A stretch of DNA of 64,000 nucleotides from NCBI RefSeq assembly GCF_019049245.1, contig NZ_JAGMUK010000025.1, positions 62,001 through 126,000 on the forward strand. The letters run 5' to 3'. The notes below the pieces were generated by a model. The model was given only the letters and a program-made list of their open reading frames with translations, was not told the DNA's origin and did not search any database. Shown one piece after another: positions 17,839-26,223 of the stretch; position 1 is the stretch's first letter; every line of letters starts with the position of its first letter. A program made the translations under genes and the position numbers. The DNA comes from Streptomyces sp. AC555_RSS877. Its GTDB lineage: Bacteria; Actinomycetota; Actinomycetes; Streptomycetales; Streptomycetaceae.

Positions 17839-17868
17839 AAGTTACCGGGGGTTACATCAGGGGGTCAA
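17839..17868 (-). promoter_or_regulatory. HrdB-type promoter for the DUF6230-DUF6114 operon
   Basis: Minus-strand TTGACC (17868-17863), 18-bp spacer, TAACTT (17844-17839), about 140 bp before the ATG. Confidence 0.6.
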
Positions 17869-17938
17869 GCATGTTGCGAGAAAAGTGTGGTGATTGTGTG
17901 CCGCCTGTGTTCCGCAGTGCCAACTCCCGTACAAATCC

Positions 17939-17968
17939 TTGACGTTGGCGGATCGGCGGGTCTACAAC
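17939..17968 (+). promoter_or_regulatory. HrdB-type promoter for the secreted protein gene
   Basis: TTGACG (17939-17944), 18-bp spacer, TACAAC (17963-17968). The start would lie near 17975 and leave a 5' leader of about 230 nt before the ATG at 18203. The rest of the gap between 17692 and 18202 holds no ORF that I can support. Confidence 0.6.
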
Positions 17969-18034
17969 TCTCCCTGGCTTCCCCCAGATCCGTGGCGCCG
18001 GATCCAGCCGCTTCCCGGACGTTCTGTCCAGTAG

Positions 18035-18856
<822 letters not shown>

Positions 18857-18916
18857 CCCTCGTAGCAAGAGGGTTGGGGACAGAGGAGTCCAGCACCGGA
18901 AAAGCAGACACGGTGC

Positions 18917-19879
18917 TCAGCGTCGACGCAGACGCAGCGCCAGGGCGGCGCCCCCGACGAGCACCAGCATCGCGGCGGCGCCGCCCGCCAGTGTCGGCGC
19001 GGACGGGCCGGAGCCGGAGTCCCCGGTGGCCGCCACCGGCGTGCTGTCGGGGGCGGCGCCGGCCGCGGCGTCGGTGCCGGCCGTCCGGCTCGCCGTAGCG
19101 GGCGGGGCGGCCTGCGGGGTGCTCTTCTTGGCGGGCGTCGGGGTCACCGAGGCAGTCGCGCTCGTACGGTCCCGGTCCGCGTCGCCGCGGTCCGCCGTGG
19201 GCGACGGGGAACTCGCCGCGGCCCCCGCGCTCTTCGCCGCGGGGAACACCACGTCCGAGCAGGAGTAGTACGTGTCCGGCGTGCTGCTGTTCTGCCAGAT
19301 CGTGAACAGCACCTGCCGTCCCGTCCGGTCGGCCGGAAGCGTCGCCCTGAACCGGTACGCGCCGTCCGTCAGTGCCGGGTCCGTCACTTGCGCGAACGGC
19401 CGCTCCGGCAGGTCGGACCAGGTCAGCGGCTTTGCCGGGTCGTAGCCCGGCTTCGTCAGATAGAGCCGGAAGGTGCCGGTGTGCGGGATGGTCGAGACGT
19501 ACCGCATGGTCAGCGTCGCCCCGGGGGTCATCCGGGTCGAGGGCCAGTCGGAGCGGGCGAGGTCCAGGCCCTGGTAGGCGGGCAGGCCGCCGCTGCACAG
19601 CTCGCCGTCGGGGATGGTCTGCCGGTCCCGGCCGTTCACGTTCGCGACGCGCAGGTTGTCCCACGCCGTGAAGGACGTGCCGTTGGCGGCGACGGCCGCC
19701 CGGCAGGCTGCCGACCCGGACGCGCTGCCGCCGTCGGGGGAGCAGGCGAAGACCCGGCTGACCGGATCGGTCGGGGCACCGTGCGCCTGCGCGGGCGCCG
19801 CCGCCCACACGCCCAGCAGCAGCGAGCTCGTGAGGGAGGCCGCCAGGGCGGCGGTGCGGTGTGCGGTGGTCCGGGACAT
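18917..19879 (-). CDS. AA10 (CBM33) lytic polysaccharide monooxygenase with C-terminal membrane anchor
   Basis: 320 residues from MSRTTAH. The signal peptide ends AQA, giving mature N-terminal His (HGAPTDPVSRVFACSPDG), the copper-brace His1 of AA10 enzymes. The catalytic domain runs to about residue 205 (NSSTPDTYYSCSDVVF). A Ser/Thr/Pro/Ala linker of about 80 residues leads to a hydrophobic helix and RLRRR tail, with VAATGD before it resembling the LAxTG signal for class E sortase. Such enzymes oxidatively cut chitin or cellulose. Cell-wall display rather than free secretion is inferred. A longer GTG start at 19975 has no signal-peptide logic. Confidence 0.85.
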   Translation of the reverse strand: MSRTTAHRTAALAASLTSSLLLGVWAAAPAQAHGAPTDPVSRVFACSPDGGSASGSAACRAAVAANGTSFTAWDNLRVANVNGRDRQTIPDGELCSGGLPAYQGLDLARSDWPSTRMTPGATLTMRYVSTIPHTGTFRLYLTKPGYDPAKPLTWSDLPERPFAQVTDPALTDGAYRFRATLPADRTGRQVLFTIWQNSSTPDTYYSCSDVVFPAAKSAGAAASSPSPTADRGDADRDRTSATASVTPTPAKKSTPQAAPPATASRTAGTDAAAGAAPDSTPVAATGDSGSGPSAPTLAGGAAAMLVLVGGAALALRLRRR

Positions 19880-20167
19880 CCGGAACGTCTCCTCGGCCTG
19901 AACGGGATCGAACTGCTCGCGTGCGGTGAACGGTGTGCTCCCCAGGAGTACGGGCAACGGGCCCGGCGCGTTCACGGGGCCGCCAACCGGCGCAAAGCAG
20001 ACCGTTCCCGGTCAACCGCCCGGTGTCGAGGGTGGGTTCCCGGCCGGATCAAGGGTTTCCCCTGTATCCCCGTGACCGTTCCTTTGCCTATCGTTCGGGC
20101 ACAGCCGCCCCACAGGTGACCCCGAACGGGCCGGCCCCGCGCCTGGTCGGCCACCGCGCGCCCTTTC

Positions 20168-20300
20168 GCCTCACCCCACAGCGTCACCGCCCCACGGCGT
20201 CCGCTTCCCCCCACAGCGTCACCCCCCACAGCGCCACGCCCTTCAGCGTCGCGCCCTTCAGCCTCACCCCCCACTCGGCTTCACCCCCCGCCGCTTCACC
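20168..20300. repeat. Imperfect short repeats upstream of the subtilase gene
   Basis: A C-rich stretch with at least three copies of CCCCACAGCG(T/C)CAC and further decayed CCCTTCAGCGTC units, about 15-25 bp apart. It lies within the 480-bp gap between the monooxygenase and subtilase genes. No ORF with coding character is seen in this gap. Confidence 0.5.
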
Positions 20301-20360
20301 GACGAAGCGATTCGACCGCCACTCCGCGCTGCCCCGAGTACGGCCACGAAAGGCAAGCCC

Positions 20361-22160
20361 TTGCGTACCTCTCTCTCCTCCAGACGGAAGCTGATATCCG
20401 TCGCCGCGGTCTCCGCCGCCCTCCTGACGGCCGCCACCACCACGGTCGCCGTCGCCCAGGAACCCGCCTCCCAGGAGTTGGCCGTCCCGGCCGCGCTGAC
20501 CGAGGCCGCCCCCGGCACGGCGGCCGAGCGCCTGATCGTCGGCTACACGTCCGGCGCCGCCGAGGCCAAGTCGAACAAGGCCGCCGAGGCCGACGCCGCG
20601 GCCAAGGGCAAGGAGGCCGGCGAGGACCTCGACTTCCAGCGCCGCCTCGGCACCGGAGCCGCCCTGGTCGACCTGGGCGCCGACCTCACCCGGGCCGACG
20701 TCGCCGACGTCGTCGCCGAGTTCGAGGCCGACCCGCAGGTCGCCTACGTCGTACCGGACCGCCTGAACACCGCGAAGGCCGACCCGAACGACACCGAGTA
20801 CGCCAAGCAGTGGGACCTCTTCGAGTCCACGGCCGGCATGAACGTGCCCGGCGCCTGGAACACCACGACCGGCACCGGCGTCACCGTCGCCGTCATCGAC
20901 ACCGGCTACGTCGCCCACACCGACCTCGCCGCGAACATCGTCGCCGGCTACGACTTCATCGCCGACACCGCCGTCTCGGTGGACGGCAACGGCCGTGACA
21001 GCAACCCGGCCGACCCGGGCGACTACTACGCCGCCAACGAGTGCGGCTCGGGCATCCCGGCCAGCAGCTCCTCCTGGCACGGCACGCACGTCGCCGGCAC
21101 CATCGCCGCGGTCACGAACAACAGCAAGGGTGTCGCGGGCATCGCGTACGGCGCGAAGATCTCCCCGGTGCGCGTGCTCGGCAAGTGCGGCGGCTACGAC
21201 TCCGACATCATCGACGCCATCACCTGGGCGTCCGGCGGCACCGTCTCCGGTGTCCCCGCCAACACCAACGTCGCCAAGGTCATCAACATGAGCCTGGGCG
21301 GCGACGGGGCGTGCACCAGCGCGACCCAGAGCGCCATCAACGCCGCGGTGAACCGCGGTACGACCATCGCCGTCGCCGCGGGCAACGAGAACGACAACGT
21401 GTCGGCGCACTCGCCGGGCAACTGCAACAACGTGATCTCGGTCGCCGCGACCAACCGCACCGGCGCCAAGGCCTCGTACTCCAACTACGGCGCCCTCGTG
21501 GACATCTCGGCGCCCGGCGGCCAGACCAGCACCGGGACCGCCAACGGCATCCTGTCCACGCTCAACTCCGGTGCGAGCACGCCGTCCTCGGAGTCGTACG
21601 CCTACTACCAGGGCACCAGCATGGCCACCCCGCACATCGCGGGCCTGATCGCGCTGCTGAAGTCGGCCAACTCGGCGCTGACCCCGGCGCAGATCGAGAC
21701 GGCCATCAAGAACAACGCCCGTGCCCTGCCGGGCGCCTGCTCGGGCGGCTGCGGCGCCGGTCTCGCGGACGCGGCCAAGACCGTGGCGGCCGTCAGCGGC
21801 GGTACGAGCACGGGGACGACCTTCTCCAGCACCACCGCCGTCGCCATCCCGGACAACGGCTCGGCGGTCGAGTCCTCCATCGCGGTCAGCGGCCGCAGCG
21901 GCAGCGCCCCCTCCGCCCTCCCGGTCGGTGTCGACATCACCCACACCTACCGCGGTGACCTCGTCCTCGACCTGGTCGCACCGGACGGCACGGCATACCG
22001 CCTGAAGGCCGCGAGCTCCTCGGACTCCGCGGACAACGTCGCCACCACCTACACCGTGAACGCCTCCTCGGAGACGGCCAACGGCACCTGGAAGCTGCGC
22101 GTCCAGGACACCGCGGCGCAGGACACGGGCACGCTCAACGGCTGGAAGCTCACCTTCTGA
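20361..22160 (+). CDS. Secreted S8 subtilisin-like protease with P (proprotein convertase) domain
   Basis: 599 residues, TTG start with GAAAGG 8 bp upstream. Signal peptide 1-32, inhibitor_I9-type propeptide to about 135, catalytic domain with Asp180 (VAVIDTGY), His240 (HGTHVAG), Asn oxyanion region (AAGNEND) and Ser420 (GTSMATPH). A P/Homo-B domain occupies about 490-599 (SIAVSGRSGSAPSALPVGVDITHTYRGDLVLDL). Such enzymes are extracellular and autoprocess their propeptide. An SSI-type inhibitor at 40232-40651 could be a cognate regulator. A strong terminator follows. Confidence 0.93.
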   Translation: MRTSLSSRRKLISVAAVSAALLTAATTTVAVAQEPASQELAVPAALTEAAPGTAAERLIVGYTSGAAEAKSNKAAEADAAAKGKEAGEDLDFQRRLGTGAALVDLGADLTRADVADVVAEFEADPQVAYVVPDRLNTAKADPNDTEYAKQWDLFESTAGMNVPGAWNTTTGTGVTVAVIDTGYVAHTDLAANIVAGYDFIADTAVSVDGNGRDSNPADPGDYYAANECGSGIPASSSSWHGTHVAGTIAAVTNNSKGVAGIAYGAKISPVRVLGKCGGYDSDIIDAITWASGGTVSGVPANTNVAKVINMSLGGDGACTSATQSAINAAVNRGTTIAVAAGNENDNVSAHSPGNCNNVISVAATNRTGAKASYSNYGALVDISAPGGQTSTGTANGILSTLNSGASTPSSESYAYYQGTSMATPHIAGLIALLKSANSALTPAQIETAIKNNARALPGACSGGCGAGLADAAKTVAAVSGGTSTGTTFSSTTAVAIPDNGSAVESSIAVSGRSGSAPSALPVGVDITHTYRGDLVLDLVAPDGTAYRLKAASSSDSADNVATTYTVNASSETANGTWKLRVQDTAAQDTGTLNGWKLTF

Positions 22161-22199
22161 GCCGTCAGGCGTGACAGACAGCAGGACGGACAGACAACA

Positions 22200-22240
22200 G
22201 GCGGGCCGGCCGGTGCGGATGGAGCACAGGCCGGCCCGCC
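22200..22240 (+). terminator. Terminator of the subtilase gene
   Basis: Perfect 12-bp stem GGCGGGCCGGCC / GGCCGGCCCGCC with a 17-nt loop, 40 bp after the stop. Confidence 0.75.
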
Positions 22241-22298
22241 CGTGCGAGCGCGGCGTGAACGACGCCGCCGCCACCCGGCAGTGCGGGGCTGACGCCGC

Positions 22299-22322
22299 AC
22301 ATACGGGACACGCGGTTGTTTT
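22299..22322. promoter_or_regulatory. Possible distal ARE-like half-site pair
   Basis: ACATACGGG facing GCGGTTGTTTT. This is a weak match to autoregulatory elements of butyrolactone receptors, with more mismatches than the proximal site. Confidence 0.3.
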
Positions 22323-22394
22323 CTTCGAGAAAACCCGGGAAACAGCGCGTTTTCGCGTGATCCATGGCTGGTAACGGTCGTCAACCGTGCCGTA

Positions 22395-22416
22395 TCATAC
22401 GGCCCAACCGGTTTGA
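22395..22416. promoter_or_regulatory. Autoregulatory-element (ARE)-like operator upstream of the ScbR/ArpA-like gene
   Basis: 22-bp imperfect palindrome with half-sites TCATACGG and CCGGTTTGA. Its centre CCCAACCGGTT closely resembles the ARE sequences bound by BarA-type receptors (recalled from the literature). It overlaps a TATCAT -10-like hexamer and ends 44 bp before the ATG, which fits self-repression. Confidence 0.55.
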
Positions 22417-22460
22417 AACAGGGTTTGCCAGACATCTTGGCACTCGGCAGGAGACCACGC

Positions 22461-23138
22461 ATGGCACGACAGGAACGCGCGATCCGGACTCGCAACGCGG
22501 TACTCGAGGCCGCGGCGGCGGTCTTCGCCGAGCGGGGTTACGAATCGGCCACCATCGTGGAGATCCTTGAGCGTGCCGAGGTCACCAAGGGAGCGCTGTA
22601 CTTCCACTTCCCGTCCAAGGAGGACCTGGCGCACGGTGTGCTCGAACACGCCGTGACCGAACTGCCCACGGAACAGCCGATCAAGGTCCAGTCGTTCGTC
22701 GACATGGGCCTCATCCTGGCCTACCGGCTGCCGCGCGAACCACTGCTTCGCGGTGCCGCCCGGCTCGCGGCCGACCAGAGCGCGCAGCGCTTCTTCGGCC
22801 GGCCCTGGCAGGAATGGTCGGCGGTGACGGCCGACCGGCTGGCCGTCGCCAAGGAGAAGGGTGAAGTGCTGCCGCACGTGGATCCGGTGAGAACCGCCGA
22901 GACGATGGTCGCCGCGTTCACCGGTATCCAGTTGATGTCCCAGGCCACGACGGACATGGCCGACTTCGCCGAGCGGGTTTCGCTGCTCTACGACCTCGTG
23001 CTGCCGAGCATCGCCGTCCCCGGTCTGCTGGGACAGGTGGACACCTCGCCGGCACGCGGCGAGCGCGCCTTCGCCGATGCCCGGACCGCGGCCGAGGCGG
23101 CGCGCGAAGTCGCCCCGGAGGCGGACTCCCAGCGGTAG
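22461..23138 (+). CDS. Gamma-butyrolactone receptor-like TetR regulator (ArpA/ScbR type)
   Basis: 225 residues from ATG at 22461 (GGCAGGAG 7 bp upstream). The TetR HTH occupies residues 8-54 (SATIVEILERAEVTKGALYFHF), nearly identical to the ArpA/ScbR/CprB family. Pro115 and Trp119, the positions known in ArpA to matter for DNA binding and butyrolactone binding, are both present (RPWQEWS), so it looks like a true receptor rather than a pseudo-receptor. An ARE-like palindrome lies in its promoter. The paralogous CprB gene follows 400 bp later. No afsA-like synthase is encoded in the window, so the ligand would be made elsewhere. Confidence 0.85.
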   Translation: MARQERAIRTRNAVLEAAAAVFAERGYESATIVEILERAEVTKGALYFHFPSKEDLAHGVLEHAVTELPTEQPIKVQSFVDMGLILAYRLPREPLLRGAARLAADQSAQRFFGRPWQEWSAVTADRLAVAKEKGEVLPHVDPVRTAETMVAAFTGIQLMSQATTDMADFAERVSLLYDLVLPSIAVPGLLGQVDTSPARGERAFADARTAAEAAREVAPEADSQR

Positions 23139-23162
23139 GGCAGGCAAGGAACCGCTCGAACT

Positions 23163-23199
23163 CCCCCTGCGGGGGCGGTTGCGGCCGGTCACCGGCCGC
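23163..23199 (+). terminator. Hairpins after the receptor gene
   Basis: CCCCC-TGC-GGGGG at 23163-23175, then a 19-bp near-perfect palindrome GCGGCCGGT-C-ACCGGCCGC at 23181-23199, 25-60 bp after the stop. The remaining gap to 23494 shows no gene. Confidence 0.5.
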
Positions 23200-23494
23200 C
23201 GAGTACCCGCCCGGAGCAGGCGCACCGCACCCACGAGGACCTGCCGGCCCGTCACACCACCGGGAGAGTCACCGCGCCGATGAGCGGCGCCCTCACCGAC
23301 GGCACGCCCACACGACGGTCACCGCATCGCCACACCGCGTGACGAATGGGTCGACTCCTCCTCTTCCGCAGGGGGTTGGCCCGTCGAAGGCGGAGGTAGA
23401 GGCCGTAGGGGGCGACGGAGAGGAGGCGCGTCCCCTGATCGGAAAAACCGGTCGGGGCTGTGCGGCGGGGTGAGTTATCGTATGGCGGGGGAAG

Positions 23495-23520
23495 AAACAA
23501 ACGGCGCAGACCGTTCTTTT
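23495..23520. promoter_or_regulatory. ARE-like operator upstream of cprB
   Basis: Inverted repeat AAACAAACGG (23495-23504) and CCGTTCTTTT (23511-23520): 8 of 10 arm positions pair across a 6-bp centre. It lies between a TATCGT -10-like hexamer (23476-23481) and the ribosome site of cprB, so bound receptor would block transcription of cprB. Confidence 0.6.
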
Positions 23521-23540
23521 CCACCAGGAGTGTGCAGTCG

Positions 23541-24188
23541 ATGCCGAGGCAGTTACGCGCCGAGCAGACCCGCGCGACGATCATCACGGCCGCAGCCGAC
23601 CTGTTCGACCGGCACGGCTACGAATCGACCAGCCTGAGCGACATCGTCGAGCACGCCCAAGTCACCAAGGGTGCCCTCTACTTCCACTTCGCGGCGAAGG
23701 AAGACCTGGCGCACGCGATCATGGAGCTGCAGTCCCATGCCTCGCGCGGACTGGCGAACGAGATGGAAGCCCGCAGTTCCACCTCACTCGAAGCCCTGAT
23801 GCGCCTCACGTTCGGCATCGCGCACCTGTCCGTCGAGGACCCGATCCCCCGGGCCGGCCTCCGCCTCGCCACCGGGGGAGTGGAGGTGCGCGCCCCGCTG
23901 CGGCACCCCTTCACCGAGTGGCTGGACATCGCCTCCCGCAAACTCCTCAGCGCGGTCCGTGAGTCCGACCTCCACCCGGACACCGACGTCGACGCCGCGG
24001 CCCACTCCCTCGTCTGCTCCTTCGTCGGCACCCGCGTGGTCAGCCGCCACCTCGAACCCGTGACCCGTCAGCCCCGCAGACTCGCCGAGATGTGGCACCT
24101 CCTGATCCGGGGCCTGGTCCCGGTACCCCGCCGCGCCCGCTATCTGACGCTGGTCACGCAGCTGGAGCGGGAGGTGAGGGCGGTCTGA
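23541..24188 (+). CDS. cprB: CprB-type gamma-butyrolactone receptor, TetR family
   Basis: 215 residues from ATG at 23541 with CAGGAG 10 bp upstream, the same length as CprB of S. coelicolor. The N-terminus PRQLRAEQTRATII, the HTH to YFHFAAKEDLAHAI and Trp127 in HPFTEWLDI match that protein almost residue for residue. CprB influences antibiotic production and sporulation timing and represses itself; a fitting palindrome lies upstream. It sits a few genes from geosmin synthase, as remembered for S. coelicolor. Together with the preceding receptor-like gene it forms an uncommon tandem pair. Confidence 0.9.
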   Translation: MPRQLRAEQTRATIITAAADLFDRHGYESTSLSDIVEHAQVTKGALYFHFAAKEDLAHAIMELQSHASRGLANEMEARSSTSLEALMRLTFGIAHLSVEDPIPRAGLRLATGGVEVRAPLRHPFTEWLDIASRKLLSAVRESDLHPDTDVDAAAHSLVCSFVGTRVVSRHLEPVTRQPRRLAEMWHLLIRGLVPVPRRARYLTLVTQLEREVRAV

Positions 24189-24224
24189 CGGGAGAAGCCG
24201 GAGCCGCCCGGTAGCGTGAGGCGC

Positions 24225-25397
24225 ATGCCCGACTCTCCGCTGTCGCCCGTGATCCTCGGCAACGCACCCGGTTCCTTCCCGCGCAGTGTGCTCGCGGAGC
24301 GGCATCCGGCCATCGTCCGTCAGGTGCGTGAGGCGTTCCCGTACGGTCCCGAGCAGCACCGTGCCCTCGACGAACTGCTCGCGAGCTGCGCCGAGGGTGT
24401 CATCGAAGCGCTCCCCGCCGACGCGCACGACCGGGACCGGTGGAAGACCTGGGGCATCGACACGTACGCCGGCCGTTCCTGGTTCGACGTGCCCTGGCTG
24501 TGGTCCGAAAGCCACTTCTACCGTCGGCTCCTCGACGCCGTCGGCTACTTCGGCCCCGGCGCCTGGCAGGGCATCGACCCCTTCCGTCCCTCCAAGCTCG
24601 CCGAGCTCCACTCCCCGGAGACCGACGACGAACTGGCGGCCCTCGACGACCTCACGGACCGGCCCGAGGACGAACAGGCCACGGCTCTGCTGCACGGCTC
24701 GCTGTGGGGCAACCGCGCCGACCTCGGCTTCCGTCTCTCCGACGCCGCCGCGGAGGCCCGGGCCGCCGCCCCGGGCCTGGTCGCCGACGACAGCGACACC
24801 CTCTGGTCGTTCCTCACCGGCGCGGGCACGCTGTACCTGATCGCCGACAACGCGGGCCGTGAACTGATCCCCGACCTGCTGCTCATCGCCCACCTCCTCG
24901 CCCACGGCCGCATCGAGCGGGCCGTCCTGCACGTCAAGCCGTACCCCTACTACGTCTCCGACGCCACGACCGCCGACGTGGTGGACGCGCTGCGCCGGCT
25001 CGCGGCCGCACCGGGTCAGGCCGGCGTGCACGGACGCCTGCTGTGGTCCGCCATGGCCGACGGCCGCCTCACGGTCCGCGCCCACCCCTTCTCCTGCGCC
25101 CCGCTGCCGTACGCGGACATGCCCGACGACCTCCGCGCCGAGCTCACCGGGGCCGCGCTGACCGTCGTGAAGGGCGACCTCAACTACCGCCGCCTGGTCG
25201 GAGACCGCACGTGGCCCCCGACGACCCCCTTCGCCGACGTCACGGCCCACTTCCCCGGCCGGGTGGCGGCTTTGCGCACCCTGAAGTCCGACGTGATCAC
25301 CGGCCTCGACGCGGACACCGAGGCGACCCTGGTCGCCGCCGAGGGGCAGCGCTGGCGCACCGGCGGCACCCATGCGCTGATCCAGGTCAGGCCATGA
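24225..25397 (+). CDS. DUF89/ARMT1-like damage-control phosphatase family protein
   Basis: 390 residues from ATG at 24225 (a GTG three codons upstream is possible). Family motifs: SLWGNRADLGF, DNAGREL, LHVKPYPYYVSDA, VVKGDLNYRRLVGD and ALRTLKSDV. They supply the metal and phosphate site of human ARMT1/C6orf211-type proteins. Family members hydrolyse sugar phosphates such as fructose 1-phosphate, probably to remove damaged metabolites, and require a divalent metal. Cytoplasmic. The methyltransferase gene downstream starts 73 bp later on the same strand. Confidence 0.85.
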   Translation: MPDSPLSPVILGNAPGSFPRSVLAERHPAIVRQVREAFPYGPEQHRALDELLASCAEGVIEALPADAHDRDRWKTWGIDTYAGRSWFDVPWLWSESHFYRRLLDAVGYFGPGAWQGIDPFRPSKLAELHSPETDDELAALDDLTDRPEDEQATALLHGSLWGNRADLGFRLSDAAAEARAAAPGLVADDSDTLWSFLTGAGTLYLIADNAGRELIPDLLLIAHLLAHGRIERAVLHVKPYPYYVSDATTADVVDALRRLAAAPGQAGVHGRLLWSAMADGRLTVRAHPFSCAPLPYADMPDDLRAELTGAALTVVKGDLNYRRLVGDRTWPPTTPFADVTAHFPGRVAALRTLKSDVITGLDADTEATLVAAEGQRWRTGGTHALIQVRP

Positions 25398-25470
25398 GGA
25401 GCGTTATGCTGCCGAGTTGTACGGGTGGGCTGCCATACGTCCCGCCGACGGGCAGCGAAAGAGGACGGCC

Positions 25471-26223
25471 TTGACCCCGCGGTACCTGAGAAATCCAGGG
25501 GAGCCCGTCTACGACGTGGACGCACGGCGGTACGTCGAGGTCACCGACGCCCGGGACGAGGCCGACCTGCACGACGTGTTCACGGACATCTACCGCACCA
25601 ACCGCTGGGGCTCCGACGAGACCCGCTCCGGACCCGGCTCCGAACTGCAGCGCATGAAGCGGGTCATGGCCCAGATCGGCGAGCTGGTCCGGGAGCTGGG
25701 TGTGCGCTCGGTGCTGGACGCACCCTGCGGCGACTTCAACTGGATGCGGCACGTCGATCTGCACGGCGCCGGCTACCTCGGCGGGGACGTCGTCGCGGAA
25801 CTCGTCGAGAGCAACCGTGCCCGCTTCCGCGCGCCCGGCCGGGACTTCCAGCTTCTCGACTTCACCGCCCAGCCGGTGCCGCGCGTCGACCTCATCCTGT
25901 GCCGGGACGCTCTCGTGCACTTCTCCTACCAGCACGTGGTGGAGGCGCTGACCCGCTTCCGGGAAAGCGGCTCGCGCTACCTGCTCACCACGACCTTCTC
26001 CCGGACCCCGGCCAACACGGACATCCTCACCGGCTGGTGGCGACCGATCAACCTGCGGCTCGCCCCCTTCGGGCTGCCCGAGCCGCTGCGGGTGATCGGC
26101 GACGACGAGTCCGACGACTTCTACGACGACAAGACGCTCGCGCTCTGGGACCTCGGGCAGATCCCGGCCCGCTTCCCCGGCTACGAGCCGGCGGCGGCCG
26201 AGTCGGGGTCGCTGGGCGCGTGA
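25471..26223 (+). CDS. Class I SAM-dependent methyltransferase
   Basis: 250 residues from TTG at 25471 with GAGGA 6 bp upstream. SAM-binding motif I is SVLDAPCGDFNWM, the acidic loop is YLGGDVV, and motif IV is VDLILCRDALVHFSYQHVVEAL. The C-terminus (LGQIPARFPGYEPA) is predicted structured up to residue 240. The substrate is unknown. Gene position after the ARMT1-like gene and convergence with the STAND ATPase (43-bp overlap) give no functional hint. ARMT1 was once described as a carboxyl methyltransferase, so co-location of a true methyltransferase is coincidental as far as can be seen. Confidence 0.82.
   Translation: MTPRYLRNPGEPVYDVDARRYVEVTDARDEADLHDVFTDIYRTNRWGSDETRSGPGSELQRMKRVMAQIGELVRELGVRSVLDAPCGDFNWMRHVDLHGAGYLGGDVVAELVESNRARFRAPGRDFQLLDFTAQPVPRVDLILCRDALVHFSYQHVVEALTRFRESGSRYLLTTTFSRTPANTDILTGWWRPINLRLAPFGLPEPLRVIGDDESDDFYDDKTLALWDLGQIPARFPGYEPAAAESGSLGA

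Noticed and set aside
18857..18873. CCCTC-N7-GAGGG hairpin between the secreted-protein and monooxygenase genes
   Set aside because: A 5-bp stem is too weak to call a terminator.
20184..22274. Minus-strand frame of 696 codons across the subtilase gene
   Set aside because: Antisense to the complete catalytic triad of a subtilase; no plausible protein features.
22413..24188. Butyrolactone biosynthesis or an antibiotic cluster around the receptors
   Set aside because: No AfsA, SARP, polyketide, peptide synthetase or tailoring genes nearby; geosmin synthase is the only secondary-metabolism gene recognised.
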